Positions 43,901 to 56,499 of a stretch of 64,000 nt of DNA are shown here, in pieces (positions within the stretch are counted from its first letter, which is position 1; every line of letters begins with the position of its first letter). Origin of the DNA: Kingdonia uniflora (taxonomy: Eukaryota > Streptophyta > Magnoliopsida > Ranunculales > Circaeasteraceae); NCBI GenBank assembly GCA_014058105.1, contig JACGCM010001793.1, positions 1,922,001 to 1,986,000 of the forward strand. The letters run 5' to 3'. The notes under the pieces are model-generated. The model worked only from the letters and a program-made list of their open reading frames with translations. It ran no database searches and was not told the origin of the DNA. Position numbers and translations under genes: made by a program.

Positions 43901-44617
43901 GTTAAAGACGATGGGTCTGTGGTTCGAACCGATGATAGAGAGGTTGTGCAGGGTGGCGTCTGGGAAGCAGGAGCTCCATTGTGCAGAGCTGAGGGCTCTA
44001 TCAAGCCGTTGTTTAATGTGTTATCTACCATTCCTCTTGTTCGACTAGGTAAACGGGACACCCGAGCAGCCGAGATCAATCAGTCCGGAGTCAAAAAGAA
44101 AGTTGTTAAAAGGATTGGGAGCCGTCGGGTCAAAAAGGATTTTGCCAAATTTCTCGTTCTGATTAGATATACTATTAAGGTCGTCCAAGAAAAGCCAAGG
44201 GACCTTGACATTGGGGGCCATGGAACTAATAGCGTTCCAGTAATTCAGTTTGTTCTGTTGCTCAGGGGGACCGTCGGCGAAGGAGCAAAGCCAGTGTGTA
44301 AAATCACTGTCAGGAGGTTTGTTGGGTGTGGTGGAGGAGATGAGGGCATCGATCCCCCTCGGGGATGAGGATAGAATGACGAGGTTGATGATGTCCTGCC
44401 AGGCTAACCAGAGGCCGCCTCCGTGGGTGAGGGTTGCATTAACCGAATGGGAGTGGGGGAAACCTAACCTGGCCAGGTTCCGGAGAGAGTCTGTGTTGGT
44501 GGCTTTGGTTTCTGAGAGGAAAATGATATCAGGGTAGAGCTTGTTATTGTACGTCCTGAGCTCTCTAGGGATGGACGGCTTACTTATCCCCTTACAATTC
44601 TAAGAGAGAATAATCAT
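43901..44617 (-). pseudogene. LINE-1 AP-type endonuclease
   Basis: ORF2 begins at 44617 with MIILS, a TAG in place of Trp, then NCKG. It continues with DIIFLSETKAT, the AP-endonuclease Glu motif, GGGLWLAWQD, PWLFLDDLNSI (GDFN diverged to DDLN), and SNHRPIVFNIE (SDH changed to SNH). The loss of two conserved catalytic residues shows it is inactive. The domain nicks target DNA to prime reverse transcription. Confidence 0.82.
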
Positions 44618-44639
44618 TGGTAACCGAGGGCCGGCGTCA

Positions 44640-47331
44640 GGCCCGCTTTCGATGAGATTCTGAGAGGGGGTGTAAGAGAAAGAGACTAGTTAATATGACT
44701 CTTGAGTTTGGGATGTCTGCTATGAGAGCGTGAGTGCCTCGGAGCGCCAATCGTAAAATAGGATGATCAGGTTTTTTGTGAAGTAGACTGCTTCTTTCTA
44801 GTTTTCTCAGGTTCAGGAGGGGCGATAAGCAGGTTACGGGCTTCAGCGATGATTTGTCTCTTCTTGATGTTGGGTAAGTGATCACCATTCCTACCTGTAT
44901 TCATTCATCGATTGTCGAGAGAGTATGCTTGTCTCAACCATCTCAAAAGTTCTTACTAAAAAGTGTTGGACTGAATGCCAGAGTATCTAGTGAGGGTAAG
45001 TGTGGTGTGGGGTTTCCAGAGTTGCGGGTGTGTGCGTGGTGTGTGAATTGCAAACCGGTGGGTACGAAAAGTGTAATTAATTGTGTTAGGCTGTTCATAA
45101 GTATGAGCATGCATTTGTGACTTTGGAAGTTTAGTGTAGTAATGTGCATACCTGTGCTCTGTGAATTATTTCATACGCCATCGCTCAAAAGAATATCCCA
45201 AGTGGAGATGAGAGAGAGATAGCTTTGCATACATATTCAAACCAAAAGAAATGTGCGTGTGTGCGGAAGGTGAGTAAACCCAAACCTTAGAGGGTCGGCT
45301 TGTATTGTCTGAATCTGCGTCCTCCGGTGAAGTCTGTCTTCTTTTCTTTCGAGTGTTATTTCCGATTCAGGTGATTCAGCTGAGCTTTCGATGAGCAGCG
45401 GTGAGCTTTTTATGGATTTCAGTCTTGGCGTGTGACTGCTACGGGTGGTCTTTAGACGGTTTTTGGAGTCGAACATGTCTCCACTTGTCGGTGTGATCCA
45501 ACTGGATCTGCCTTCGGAGGAGAACTAATTGTCGGAGATATGTCCTGAGGGTTGGGCGCCCGGTGAGAGCTAAGGTGAGTGCCTGAATCTTTATGAGTAT
45601 TCTAGGGCATGGGGTGGGTCAGGAAGAAGGCTTTGGTGGAGGACTTAATTGGTTTGGGTTTTAATATTTTGCCTGTGGGTTCCGGATATGGGCTTTCCTG
45701 CTGGCCCGAACAGATGGGCTGGTTACATTTGTTTATGATTCTGGGTTCAGTTTGGGCCGCAATTGTTTGGTGATGTGGGCCTTTTATGATAAGTGGGCTT
45801 GGGCCATGGTGGGTTATAGAATCAAAATCAATTTCCCGGGCTTGCAGGGGTGAGACCACCTACTGTCTATAATCTATAAAGGCCTTGTTAAAAAGATTTG
45901 TTAGAAGGGGCTTGCTTGGTCGGGTGGAGAGTTTAGGTCCCATTTGAAAAGATGGGTTGGACCCGAGAGGTATGGGTAATTTTGGGTAAGAGGAGCCAAC
46001 GGCTCACTGCCATGTTTGGAGACAAAGGAGATTGATTGAAAGGGTGATATCTGATTAGGTGGCTCATAAATGCCATAAGCATTTAATGACCCAATGTTAT
46101 TCCCCAAATTTTTCGTTCTGACTCCCTCGATTCCCGAGAGCTGCGTACGCTGCATGCAAACCCTAACTTCTAATGCTAGCTTAACTCCGACGTGTGAATC
46201 GTTGATGGGGGCGATGAAGTGTTTCTCCGGAGTGGGTTCATATCTGAGGTGCCGGGAGTCAAAGTTTGAGGCGGGCAGCAATCCGGTCGGGGGTGGAAGA
46301 CCGGGGTAAAGGTTGTGTTTTGCTTTTTGTTGATGAGACCATTTGGAGAGCTGTTGCATGGCTGTTTGTAGGAGGGAGCCAACCTTGTACTGACTGGCTT
46401 CTTCTCTCTGCAGCTGTCCACCGGTCTATTTAGATGTCGAGGAGCTCAAGGTTTCCAGCCGGGCCTGGTTGTTGAGTAGGCTCGGATGGACCTGTTGAGA
46501 TAATAGTTTCGCCAAGACCCTAGTAGGGTTTACTTGAATATTTTTATTGTAAGGAAAAACAATGGGTTCGTCGTTGCCCTATCGAGCACGGTCTTGCCTG
46601 AGTCGGATAACTTTTTCGCAGTTTGCGAGGGTATGAGAAATCGGTCCACAAAGGGAGCAGTATCTTTCAAGCCGCTCATATCTAATGGTTAGGGTTGCTG
46701 TGCCGCAGCTCCCAGGTCTTTGAACCGGGATAGAGGTGATCAAGGTCTTGTTCGTGAACAAGTTAACCAGAATTCTAGCAAAGCTGTTGCACAGCGGTTC
46801 CGTATCTCATTTCCGAAAGTCGTCTTTGATGTGCTCTCCAATTTTGTTCCCTATCATTTTAAGGTTATCAATATCGTGCATGCAGCAAGGTAAACTGGCC
46901 ACTTGCATCCAGCAGAGGTAGTGACTAAAGTTCATCTCCGAGGGGTGAAGAAGAGGATCATTGGGATGTTGTAGTGTTGAGAAACCAAACACGTTCGCCG
47001 GAGGCGAGGAGAGGATAGTTTGGTAATCAAGTCGGCTGCTAAAGTTTGCCGTGAAAATTTGGGATTCTTTTTCATATGAGATGGGAGGTATATTACGGAT
47101 CATCTTTGCCCATTCACGTTTGACTCCTTCGTATATAACGTTTTCTTTAAGGTTTGTCGAGAGTGATCGAAGGGCCATGGAAAATTGCCACCGTTTTTCG
47201 AGGTTAGCTCACCGAGTAGGATCGAGCTTGACGACCGGATTAGGGTCATGAGTAGTGTAAAGCTGCATTAGGTCGACCAGATCGCTGTCTCCTTGTTGGG
47301 TGGGGCTATGCCAGCTTGATGTATACGACAT
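44640..47331 (-). pseudogene. LINE-1 ORF1 (DUF4283 and CCHC zinc knuckle)
   Basis: Starts at ATG 47331 (MSYTSSWHSPTQQGDSDLVD). After a TGA near 47205 it continues WQFSMALRSLSTNL, then FGFSTLQHPNDPLLHPSEMN and IGEHIKDDF (DUF4283-like, 47178-46807). Next is a zinc knuckle, CSLCGPISHTLANC (46618-46659), and a long Pro/Ser-rich tail (46359-45901, LPPPTGLLPASNF and on). ORF1 protein binds the element RNA. Several frame breaks. Confidence 0.8.
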
Positions 47332-47613
47332 AACGAGGAGATAAGTGGTTAGAAACAGCAAGTTGATAAGGAGGGTATGGTGATTTTACGTAAGCTGCAT
47401 GGAGAGTATGAAGGTTGGGCAGGGTTTTGGGGGGTAGGTAAACCTGGGTGTGTGGAAAGAGGAGTGATGAGCAAGGAGGAGAGTAAGGGGTGGACCCGTG
47501 ATGGGGGAGAATGACGGCTAGAGGTGAGAGGGGAAGATGCAGGGGAGATGGATACAGGAGAGCTGGAAAGCTTTTTTTCTAATGCGGCTTACTTTTTCTA
47601 ATGAGCATGAAAT

Positions 47614-49026
47614 GCTAACTATTATAGAACCGTTTCATAGAGAATGCGGGAACTCAAATTTATTATAGTGCGGCTAAATGGGGATTGGGTAAACAAACTT
47701 GTACACTTTTCAGTTGGGACTCAAAGTTCATCCCAACCACAAGGGAATATGGTTTATGTGTGTACATTCCAAAGTAAATTGATTGAAGCTCTTAGGAGAG
47801 TAGGTGAACCTCACAGCGAAGTTCACCTACAAGTGATAGTAATCTAATTTTAATGTGCATCATTAATGATATAGCAAATATTCTTACAAACTAAATATTA
47901 TGGACTTGATCTAGCTTCAGTTTCTAAGAGAGTTTGAGCTAAAAGCAGTAGAGAATTGTTTTTCTAATTTCACACAAGATTTTTTTGGTAGCAAAAAAGG
48001 GATAGCACGCCGCGTCCGTCTCTTAACCGCATAGCGGTATACTAGTTGACTCCTACTCCTAGTTGCTTCAATAAAACAAACAAAAACAAATTCGAGTACA
48101 CGCCCTATCAAATGGTTTAAATTTGTCCACAAAGTAGTATCTTTTACTTACCCAAACCGCCAAAAAGAGAGGTTGCAACAGTGAGATTTCAAAAATCTAA
48201 ACTCGTACGCGAATTTTCTTTCATTTCTCAATGAACTGTTGCACCAAAAGATCGAAATCAATTTCTCTCTTAAAACCCTAATTGCGATCTCCAAGCAATC
48301 TCTCTCATCAACAGGTCTCGAATCCATCATAAGCGTTGCCTGAAGCTAACCAGGTACATTGGTTTCCCTAATTTGTACAGATTTTGAGGTCAATATTGGC
48401 TGATTGAGTAGGGATAGCTGAAATTGTGTGTTTAATTGAGTAGTTTTTGTTTAGTTAGAGCTCATCTTCATGTATGTATTATGAAATTAGAACCTAGACT
48501 TCAAATTTAGTGGTAGAGCAAGTTCTTAAAGTTGAGGATTTGGGCATTTAAGAATTGGGCTCCTCTAAGTGATTATAAATGTGATTAAGGTAATGAGGTT
48601 TATGGATTTAGTAGCAATAGTTAGATTATAGCCCCTTGTTGGCAGGGTTTGATTTCAGTAGACGATTTTGAGAGTTTTGGGCGAGTTTTAGGGACGTATT
48701 TAAGGGGCAATGCTGTCGAATTTCCCGTAGAATATGGCCTTATAGAAACATAGGTTTTGATGAAAGTTAGATTTACAAAATTTTTACTCAAATTATAATA
48801 TTATTTATGAACTAGCTACAATAATACCCTTGAGATGTTTCAAAAAATTTAATCGGGGCTCTATCCCGCGTATGTAGGATGGAGGTTGATGTCCTACTTC
48901 AAAAAGTGAGGACGTAGCTTTCAAAGTGTCTAACATATAAGGTGCCGTCTTTTGAAGTTCCTAAGTCCGAGACTATGGTTATCTGGGTGATGTTTAGAAC
49001 AATATTCCTTAAAATGTCGCTACATG
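47614..49026. other. Spacer with gene-leader-like sequence
   Basis: After the LINE duplication, the plus frame EMLTIIEPFHRECGNSN and the frame 47644-47847 (NMVYVCTFQSKLIEALRRVG) look protein-like but unassignable. At 48140-48350 a leader-like stretch (AAAACCCTAATTGCGATC) is followed by ACCAG|GTACAT, a possible first exon and donor on the plus strand. No gene could be built from them. Confidence 0.35.
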
Positions 49027-49529
49027 AGAGCATCCACAGCAGTTGGGTGGATGGATTTGCCCAAAAGCAGGGTGAATCCAATCCACTCCAATCCACCCCA
49101 CAACAGTTTTCAATCCACCCCAAGGTGAATTCACCCCACACACTTCTGAACCGCCCGCTTGAAATGTACGTCCCAGATATGTTCACGTGTCTCAATCTAA
49201 ACCATCAAAGTTCCAGCGTACTTCAGAACCACGCGTAACTAATAATATTAAAGTCTACGCGCAGTTCAGAACTGCGCGCAATGAGAGTCATTGGATGGGA
49301 GCCACGTGTTATAATCTTAAAGGTTATATATATACGTGCACTTCTGAACCGTGCGGCGCAAATCCACCCCAAATCCACCCACAGGGTGGAAATTCCACCC
49401 TTGGATGAATTTTCTTGGTGCCACGTCAGGTATTCACCTAGATGTTGGGAGACGCTTTAGGTGGAAAAAAGGGTGGATTTCAAAATCCACCCACCACGTC
49501 AGGGTGTACCTAGCTGCTGCATATGCTCT
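49027..49529. mobile_element. MITE with AGAGCATCCACAGCAG termini
   Basis: 503 bp with inverted ends AGAGCATCCACAGCAG and AGAGCATATGCAGCAG. The interior is filled with inverted and direct AATCCACCCCA / GGGTGGATT motifs and ACTTCTGAACCGYGCG repeats. It has no coding capacity. The superfamily is uncertain because no clear target duplication could be seen. Confidence 0.65.
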
Positions 49530-49756
49530 GATTGGGGGATTTGTACTCTCAGAATAAAGAAAATATCTGTTTACTTAAATGTATTTGTGGTACTGTCTTT
49601 TCAGTTTTAGATTGTAAAACCAGCCTTTGGAAGCCTTGTAACGTGGAGTGTATTATCTCAAAAAGAGAAACGAATTTATTTAAAGTATATATAGGTTCTT
49701 CTAAGATGAAAATTATATTTTTCCTTTCTATTTTAAAGATTGAAGATGTTAGATAA

Positions 49757-50208
49757 TTGTTAGAGTTGACTTTGTGTATTAAAATTCTAAGTTTGTATGT
49801 GTTTGTGTTGTTAATGGGGGCTTTGAAATTGGAAATCCGTTATCCCCAACATGTTGGTGGCTTAAATGTTGATCCAGACTCAAATAGGAGCTGTAATGCT
49901 CTCATCTCAGAGTTTACTTTGTTGGAGCTGAAACTCAAAGCCTCATGTGCAGTTTATACCAAAACACATACCCTGTATGAAACCCTCCTTTCATCTTCTT
50001 TTGTGTGTGGGTAAATTATAGTCCATTCATGTTCTTTCTTGTATTTTTCCCCAGAAAGTTTCCCAATGCAAAGAAAGTATGTAGTAGGATTTTAAAGTGT
50101 TTTATAATGCACATCTCTGATGATGAGATTAAGGACAGCAGAAGTGACGGTGAAGAGGCACATGGTCGGAGTTTGATCAAGGGAAAGCAGCTCTGTTTCC
50201 CTATTTGA
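49757..50208 (+). other. Two exon-like frames of an unidentified gene
   Basis: Frame 49757-50014 contains IRYPQHVGGLNVDPDSNRSC, then NALISEFTLLELKLKAS. Frame 50005-50208 ends SDDEIKDSRSDGEEAHGRSL, then IKGKQLCFPI. The acidic and helical compositions are protein-like, and TTTTTCCCCAG at about 50050 could be an acceptor. I do not recognise the protein. Confidence 0.3.
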
Positions 50209-51895
50209 GGTATACTCTAGTTATTCAATCAAACATAGAGTTATTTGTTAAATAACACATTACAGGATTTTCATTTATATATAAAACAACACAAAGGATA
50301 ATTACGTAAAGACGTCAAATGAACATTAATGTATTTTTTTACTTAGAGCACAATTCAACAATATATGCTTATTTCTTTAGAAATTTACGGGCACTGAAGC
50401 ACGCACTAACGTGCATACTAGACCGTTATGCTTAGAAAATATTTAGGCATTAAATGTGAATAGTATTTGTATTTATTGAAAAAATGAATTAAGTGGCATT
50501 TGTGGTTTTTGGAATTTTAATGTAGTAGTATAGTTTTTTTTTGAATTCATACAATAGTTGTAACACGGGGAAACTTAGAATGACCCAAATTGGGTGCATA
50601 TATTAATTGGATTCTTGTAGAGCACCCCTCATCATAAACATTGATTATTGGAGAACAACATTGTATGGGGTTCACATTTGAAGGGATTGACTACTATATA
50701 AGTTATTGTTATAATTAAAATATCATGTTGTGGTGACCATTTGAGAGAAAGTACCAAAATTATATCATTGTTAAGATGCACGCCAATAAATTGTAACTCA
50801 TGTGTTAAGGAAAATTATGACTTTTAATATATTTAGTTTTATCATATATATTCAAAATCTTAAAATTAAAATAATGAATACTATGCTACAGAGGTTTGAT
50901 ATTATAATTTGATAGACCAAATTTAATTTGTAAGGTATTGAGCAGAGAGCCAAATAATCTGTCGTATCTTATTTATTTAATAGAGCCATTAAAACCTACA
51001 TATTATTCGGCAAAATTGTGTCCAGTCTTTTAATCGAAGAAAATGGCTTCTGAAAAATCTTCTCGTTCGTTAATCACATATCAAAGGAGGAAGAAATAAA
51101 TCAAAAACCCAAATAATTTTATGCTTTACCTCTCTAATGGTTCATCAAATGATGAAGTTCCTGAAATTCAAATCTTCTTGTTTACTTATATGTGAGTGGT
51201 ACCTACATATGGAGAGATTTGGAGACTTCGAATGATCTTTCCCTTCATAATATAGATAGGTATATTGGTTAATCCCAATAGGTAGGTGAAGTAAGCTATT
51301 TGCTGGGAACAGTACAATATTCGTTATTAGGAATAATCATATCTTTTAACCTTATATATGAAGTAGTCAGTAGGGTACCTGCCCTGACTATGAAGCTTAA
51401 ATTTGTTGAAGGTATATTTGAAGTTGGTTTTGGTTATTAATTTTTTATCTAAACAAAATATAAGGAATTGTATAATACATAAAGTATATATAGAAACTTA
51501 GATGATCATTATGTGCGTAGTAACAAACTAGTGAATATATTATAAAATTAATCAATAGAGGGGAGTTCATTTAGGCTCCTTTAGTATCCCATTTATTGCT
51601 CCGCTAATAAAGGATTATCGTTTATTTTCTTTAATCCAATAGTTAACCCCGGTTAGATCAAGAAAAATAAACAGAATTCCTTAATATGTGGAGGTATAAA
51701 TAGCATACCAAGCAGAGCCTTAGTGAAGAAAGAATATTTTATACGAGAAACATTATTATCAAATAAGAATTGCTGAAATATAGAACATGAGAGAAATATA
51801 GTCAGCCTTTTGTTGCAAAAATATAGATTATCTAAAATAAATTGCTGAATTGACTTAACTTATTTCTAAATAATGGATAATAGTAAAAATAATAT
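50209..51895. other. AT-rich spacer
   Basis: No exon or element end recognised in about 1.7 kb. All frames are short. The base composition is markedly more AT-rich than the flanking elements. Confidence 0.55.
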
Positions 51896-52330
51896 TTAGT
51901 TTTTTTCCCCATCTTCGCTTATGTTTTCTTCCTTATCATCTTTTTCAAAATTATTGATGAATCCATCGCTTGTGGTATCATCATTGATATCTGCAACATC
52001 TTCCATGTTATCAAATGCAGTTGTATCAGACATTTTGGTAGCGTTAAAAAGTTCACAATTCACAAGCTTTTGTAAGATAAGAGTTTCATTTGTAGGTTTT
52101 ACCTCTGAAGCAACAGTGGTTGGGTTATTTTTAATCACTTCCTGTTCAAAATTTACATATATATATTGTAATTACTATTGTTCTAATTGTAAAAGTGTAA
52201 GCAACAAATTGTGTGATATTGTGTATTATTTATATTGTATACCTTATCAGGAATGTCTTCTAAAGTTGGCATGGTTGGGGATCTAGGACTATCAAGTTCA
52301 TCTTCTAAAGACTGTTCAAAACTAAAATAA
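51896..52330 (-). other. Exon pair encoding an acidic protein, unidentified
   Basis: On the minus strand, after TTATTTTAG at about 52322, the frame EQSLEDELDSPRSPTMPTLE, then DIPDK, ends at a possible donor, GTATAC (about 52242). The next exon (52138-51896) reads IKNNPTTVASEVKPTNETLI and ends with a very acidic tail (DINDDTTSDGFINN, EKDDKEENISEDGE), then a stop. Composition and splice signs suggest the last two exons of a nuclear-type protein. The family is unknown. Confidence 0.4.
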
Positions 52331-52397
52331 AAAATGTTTATGATATTTAATTATTTTCTTAATAATAAATCTAGATTATATTAATAGGTAAAATGCA

Positions 52398-52709
52398 ATG
52401 AACCTTATCTTCGAACGGTTGTTTGGTGAGTTATTTCCTTTAGTTTCAATACTTTTGAACTGGGTTACTTTGATTTGCAGTAATTTTGATATGGTTTACT
52501 CTGTTTTGACTTGGAGTACTGATATCAAAGTTGCAATCCAAAGACAAAATGATCAATTATGTTTAGAGTTGGGTTCTTGTGCTTCAGTCTCTAAAACCCC
52601 TAATCCAACCATGAAAACTGATAAAAAGCTATTTATTTCATCACCAATCAAAGAGAAACCCATAAATGATAAACCGATGATCGTTGACTTTATCTGTAGT
52701 ATGGGTTAA
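52398..52709 (+). other. Exon-like frame, unidentified
   Basis: A 103-residue frame. Its second half (VSKTPNPTMKTDKKLFISSP, then IKEKPINDKPMIVDF) is Lys/Pro-rich and protein-like, but the antisense strand is also largely open, so the coding strand is not settled. It may belong to the same locus as the acidic exons at 51896-52330. Confidence 0.2.
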
Positions 52710-53269
52710 TGGTTTCTAGTTGCCAGTTCTGTAGTCTGGTCAAATTTTGTTGTTGTTTTTTGTGTTTTTTTATTTTCTCCCTATATTTCCCTGTATATAG
52801 AACATGGCCTATGACTTAAGTATGATTTTTTAGTAAATAAGGTTCATTAATTAGACATACGAGGGTGCAGAAGAGTATATTAAAAAACCCCAAAAGGGTG
52901 TTAAACTTAAATGATCTGAAGATGGCTTAGTTGAGATAAGTAGACGTTTCGTTACGGGATAGAGAACGATAAAGAAGAAAATAAAGGAGGGGGTGATCAG
53001 ATGGAGAAGTAGAGGTCCGTCAAGAATATAATGGGAGACTGGCGGAGAAGACAAGAGGGGGTGGAAGAGAGAAGACAACATGAGGAGAGGGTAGACATGG
53101 AATGTTTTGTGACATAAAGTGCTTTTAACTAGATGAAGGGGATCCATATGGTTGTTTGAAAACGTTGAGGAAGTTATGGCTATCTACTCCTGGTGGGGGA
53201 GGACAACCCCATGAGACCAGTTCAAACATGACTTTCTTGGAAGATTATTAGTATAAATTGAATAAATGT

Positions 53270-54700
53270 TACCTATGGAACTTTGAATCGTCTTAGCCGC
53301 TCCTAAAGAAAGGTTCAAGCTCATCCCCATAATAGCTTTAGCAAGGTGATATCTGCCAGAGATAATGTCAACCTTCTAAGGATCTGAATCTATGGTGACT
53401 AGCCTTCAAGGATGGAGACATTTTCTTGTTTATCATATCCACAACAATCTTGGAGTTATAACATATATACAACCTTAGCTTTATATTTATAATTGTGAGT
53501 CTTAAACCATCAAGTAAAGCTTGCATTTCATTTATAATAATAGTATCTTTAATAACTCTTCTTGTCCAAGCAACAATAGGGGTCCCATTTGGTTATCTAG
53601 GAATAACACCAATGCTCCCATGTTCAGTAAGAGAACCATCACTGTTTAGATCATGATAGTCACTGGGAGGCTTCTCCCATCTGCAAGTTTTGTGAGGCTT
53701 GTTAAACCAATCGATATCCAGATTCTAATTTTTTGCTGCATGTATGTTAGCAACATTTGCTTCCAACCTCAGGTTACCAGCATAGAGCTTCATTTTGACA
53801 TCATTTATTATTTCCTTTATAACTTTGTCAACATTTCTTTCCCCATTCTTTAAAATTTAGCTATTTCTTTCAACCCAAATATGGTAGATAAAGGCATTTA
53901 GAGTAAGCTTTTTAGAGATGCAATCCAGATTTGTACCTTTAAACTGAAGCTTTAGCCACTGTACCTCTTCTTCACAGTTCCCAAGATTTCTTCTGTACCC
54001 CATTTGATTGTTTAGTTGTTTCCATATATTTTTTGAAAATTCATAATCTCTAAAGATGTGGTTCTCATTCTCATTTGATCTCTAACATAACACACAACAA
54101 GACTGCTCAACAATGCCCCATTGAAACATTTTATCTTGAGTTTTAAGCCTATTATTTATATCCAGCCACCCAATAAAACTATGCTTTGGTATGTTCCCAG
54201 TGTACCATATAATATGAGCCCAATCAACCCTTTCTTTGGTATGCCTCAAGTCGTTATAAGTTTCCGTCATTGTGTACTTCCCTTTGTCAGCAATGATCCA
54301 TACCACTTCATCCTGGGTATTCTGATTAGGCTTTATGGTTCCAAGGTTCTCCCAAATGAAACTAAGATCATGAACAAATTTTAAAGGAATGCACTATTCA
54401 TCTTCATTAATGACATCACTAACTTTTGCCCTCATGTTAAGCGCCGAGTGAAACCTGAAATGGATGGGAAATCTACTCTTAAGAATACCAGTAGGGTGCC
54501 ATAGGTCCTCCCAGAAGTTTGTATTCTCCCCATTTCCAATAACATGAGCCACCATACCCATAGATTTGTCTCTTGCCTTCAATAAATTGTTCCAGACCCA
54601 AGAGCAGTCCTTAGGTTGCTTTAAGCTCCAAAAGTTTCTTATCTTTATTAGGTTAGCTCTCACTCAGCTTACCCATATTGACCTCTTATTGGATACAATG
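53270..54700 (-). pseudogene. LINE-2 zf-RVT and RNase H
   Basis: 54663-54394 encodes the pre-zf-RVT region (NFWSLKQPKDCSWVWNNLLK, GNGENTNFWEDLWHP). 54306-54082 is zf-RVT (DWAHIIWYTGNIPKHSFIGW, QWGIVEQSCCVLC). 53640-53280 is RNase H (LNSDGSLTEHGSIGVI, then IINEMQALLDGLRLTI). In the RNase H the first Asp is present. Frames are split by stops. Confidence 0.78.
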
Positions 54701-54921
54701 TTCAATAGATGTCGTTGTATAGCTGCATGGTTTACTGTTGTGAAGCTTCTGATCCCTAATCCTCCTTCATTCTCTGGATGAAAACAAGTTTACTAGCTAA
54801 TCATATGAGCTTTGGTTCCAATATCCAGACCTGATCAAAGAAAGTTGCTGTAGGTGGAGAATGGATTGGGAAAGTATATAACAGGCACACCAGTACATTT
54901 ACATGCTACATAAAACAGCTT

Positions 54922-56463
54922 TCAAAAGAGCGACCCTCCCAGCATTGGATAAGTTCCTACTCTTCCAGGAATTAATTTTGACCAAAGATTTTCAATAAGG
55001 GGCATACAGTCCTGAGTTCTTAATCTGGTAAAGATTATGGGAAGACCAAGGTACTTTATTGGCAACTTTCCTTCAACAATGTTGAGAGTATTTGTAATGG
55101 AAGTCTTTTCAATATCTGTCATACAAGAACAAAATAGGTTACTCCTTTTGACATTTATCTTTAAGCCTGCAAAATTATTGAAGGCTTTTAGAGTTCTATC
55201 AAGAGTTTCAACAGACATGATATCCCCTTTCATTAAAGAAAAGATCATCAGCAAAGCCTATATGGGAGATGTTAGGGTTAGTACATCTGGGGTGCAGTAA
55301 ATATTTGCCTTCATAAACATTTGTATCCATCATTTTAGTCAAAATTTCCATTGGTAGGGGGATATTGGATCTCCTTACCTGAGGCCTCTACCACCTTTAA
55401 AATAACCATGAGGGGATCCATTTATATTAACAGAGAACTTAGTGGTAGAGATACAAGAGATAATCCAGTTAATTACTTTTTCAGGGAAATTCATAATAAT
55501 CAGACATTCTTCAATAGCACCCCATTTAACAAAATCATAGGCCTTGCACATATCGATCTCAATGGCACATCTCTTGGGATTCTTATCTCTATGATAATTC
55601 TTAATAATCTCATGACTTAATAAAATATTATTAGTGATAGCTTCATCATGAATAAAAGAAGATTGGTTAGGGACAATGAGCTGATCAATAACTCCTTTTA
55701 TCCTGCTAGTTATCACTTTAGAAATAGTTTTATATAGAACATTACAGTAGGAGATGAGCCTATAATCATTAAAGCTAGAGGGAGTACTAACCTCTGGTAT
55801 GAGAACAATGATAGTGGTATTTACCTGGCCAAGCATTCTGTAGGAGTTGAAAAAATTATGTACTACATTGATAAAATCACTTCTTAAAATTGACCAAGCT
55901 TTTTTGAAGAAGTGACTTGTGAAACCATCAAGCCTCGGGGACTTTTTATTCTCAATATCAATAAGAGCTTCAATGATTTCATTTATGGTGATGTCCCTGG
56001 CGAAATGGTTAGCCTGTTCATCATTTAAAGAGTTAACTTCATCTCTACTTAGAGGTATATTAGTAAAGGCCTCTTCATTTGTACCCAAAATGTCTTGAAA
56101 AAATTTGACACTGTGATTCCCAATCTCAGAGTCATCCTTTAAAATTTTACCCTCACTATCATTGATAGCATAAATTTTATTCCTCGACCTTCTTGTCATA
56201 AGGGACTTATGGAAGTAGCCAGTGTTACTGCCACCTAGTTTAAGCCATTGAACCCTTGATTTTTGTTTAAAAAAAGATTTATTTTTCCTAACTAGAGCGG
56301 CATAGTCTTTGATTACTTTGCTTTCTTCAATAGAAATTTCATGGTCCATGGGGTTGGCTTGAAGATCATGTTGCAAATGGTCCATTATCTCCTTGGCATC
56401 ATTTATCTTCCCCTCCAGATGAGTTAATTTACCATGCAGTTTTTGTTTAAACAGATTTTTCAC
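54922..56463 (-). pseudogene. LINE-2 reverse transcriptase
   Basis: A 362-residue frame (56463-55375) covers the linker and RT fingers/palm: KSRVQWLKLGGSNTGYFHKS, KKSPRLDGFTSHFFKKAW, FNDYRLISYCNVLYKTISKV, CAIEIDMCKAYDFVKW. It stops just after FKGGRGLR, where RQGDPISP-type sequence should follow. The catalytic FADD box is seen in another frame near 55244-55255. The thumb continues in 55254-54922 (FAGLKINVKRSN, IKYLGLPI). Confidence 0.85.
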
Positions 56464-56499
56464 AGCCTTAAGCTTTGTAGCAAAAACATATGTAGGGTT

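Larger units (their letters stand above)
40724..47601 (-). mobile_element. Full-length L1-type LINE with 12-bp TSD
   Basis: A 6,878-bp minus-oriented non-LTR retrotransposon. It ends in a poly(A) tract (poly-T at about 40726-40742) and is flanked by TGAGCATGAAAT at 40712-40723 and 47602-47613, a target-site duplication from target-primed reverse transcription. Order: 5' UTR, ORF1 (DUF4283-type RNA-binding region plus zinc knuckle), ORF2 (endonuclease, reverse transcriptase, zf-RVT, RNase H). Both ORFs are broken, so it is a full-length but inactive copy. Being complete at the 5' end is unusual, since most LINE copies are 5'-truncated. Confidence 0.92.

Noticed and set aside
43841..44537. Plus-strand frames of 175 and 95 residues
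   Set aside because: Shadows of the LINE endonuclease, which is read on the minus strand with recognisable motifs.
47995..48045. Hairpin CCGCTATGCGG as a possible tRNA or snRNA
   Set aside because: No cloverleaf, no conserved tRNA boxes, no snRNA promoter elements.
52851..53147. 98-residue minus-strand frame after LINE-2
   Set aside because: Hydrophobic low-complexity frame in the CT-rich 3' region of the LINE; no conserved motif, probably untranslated tail.
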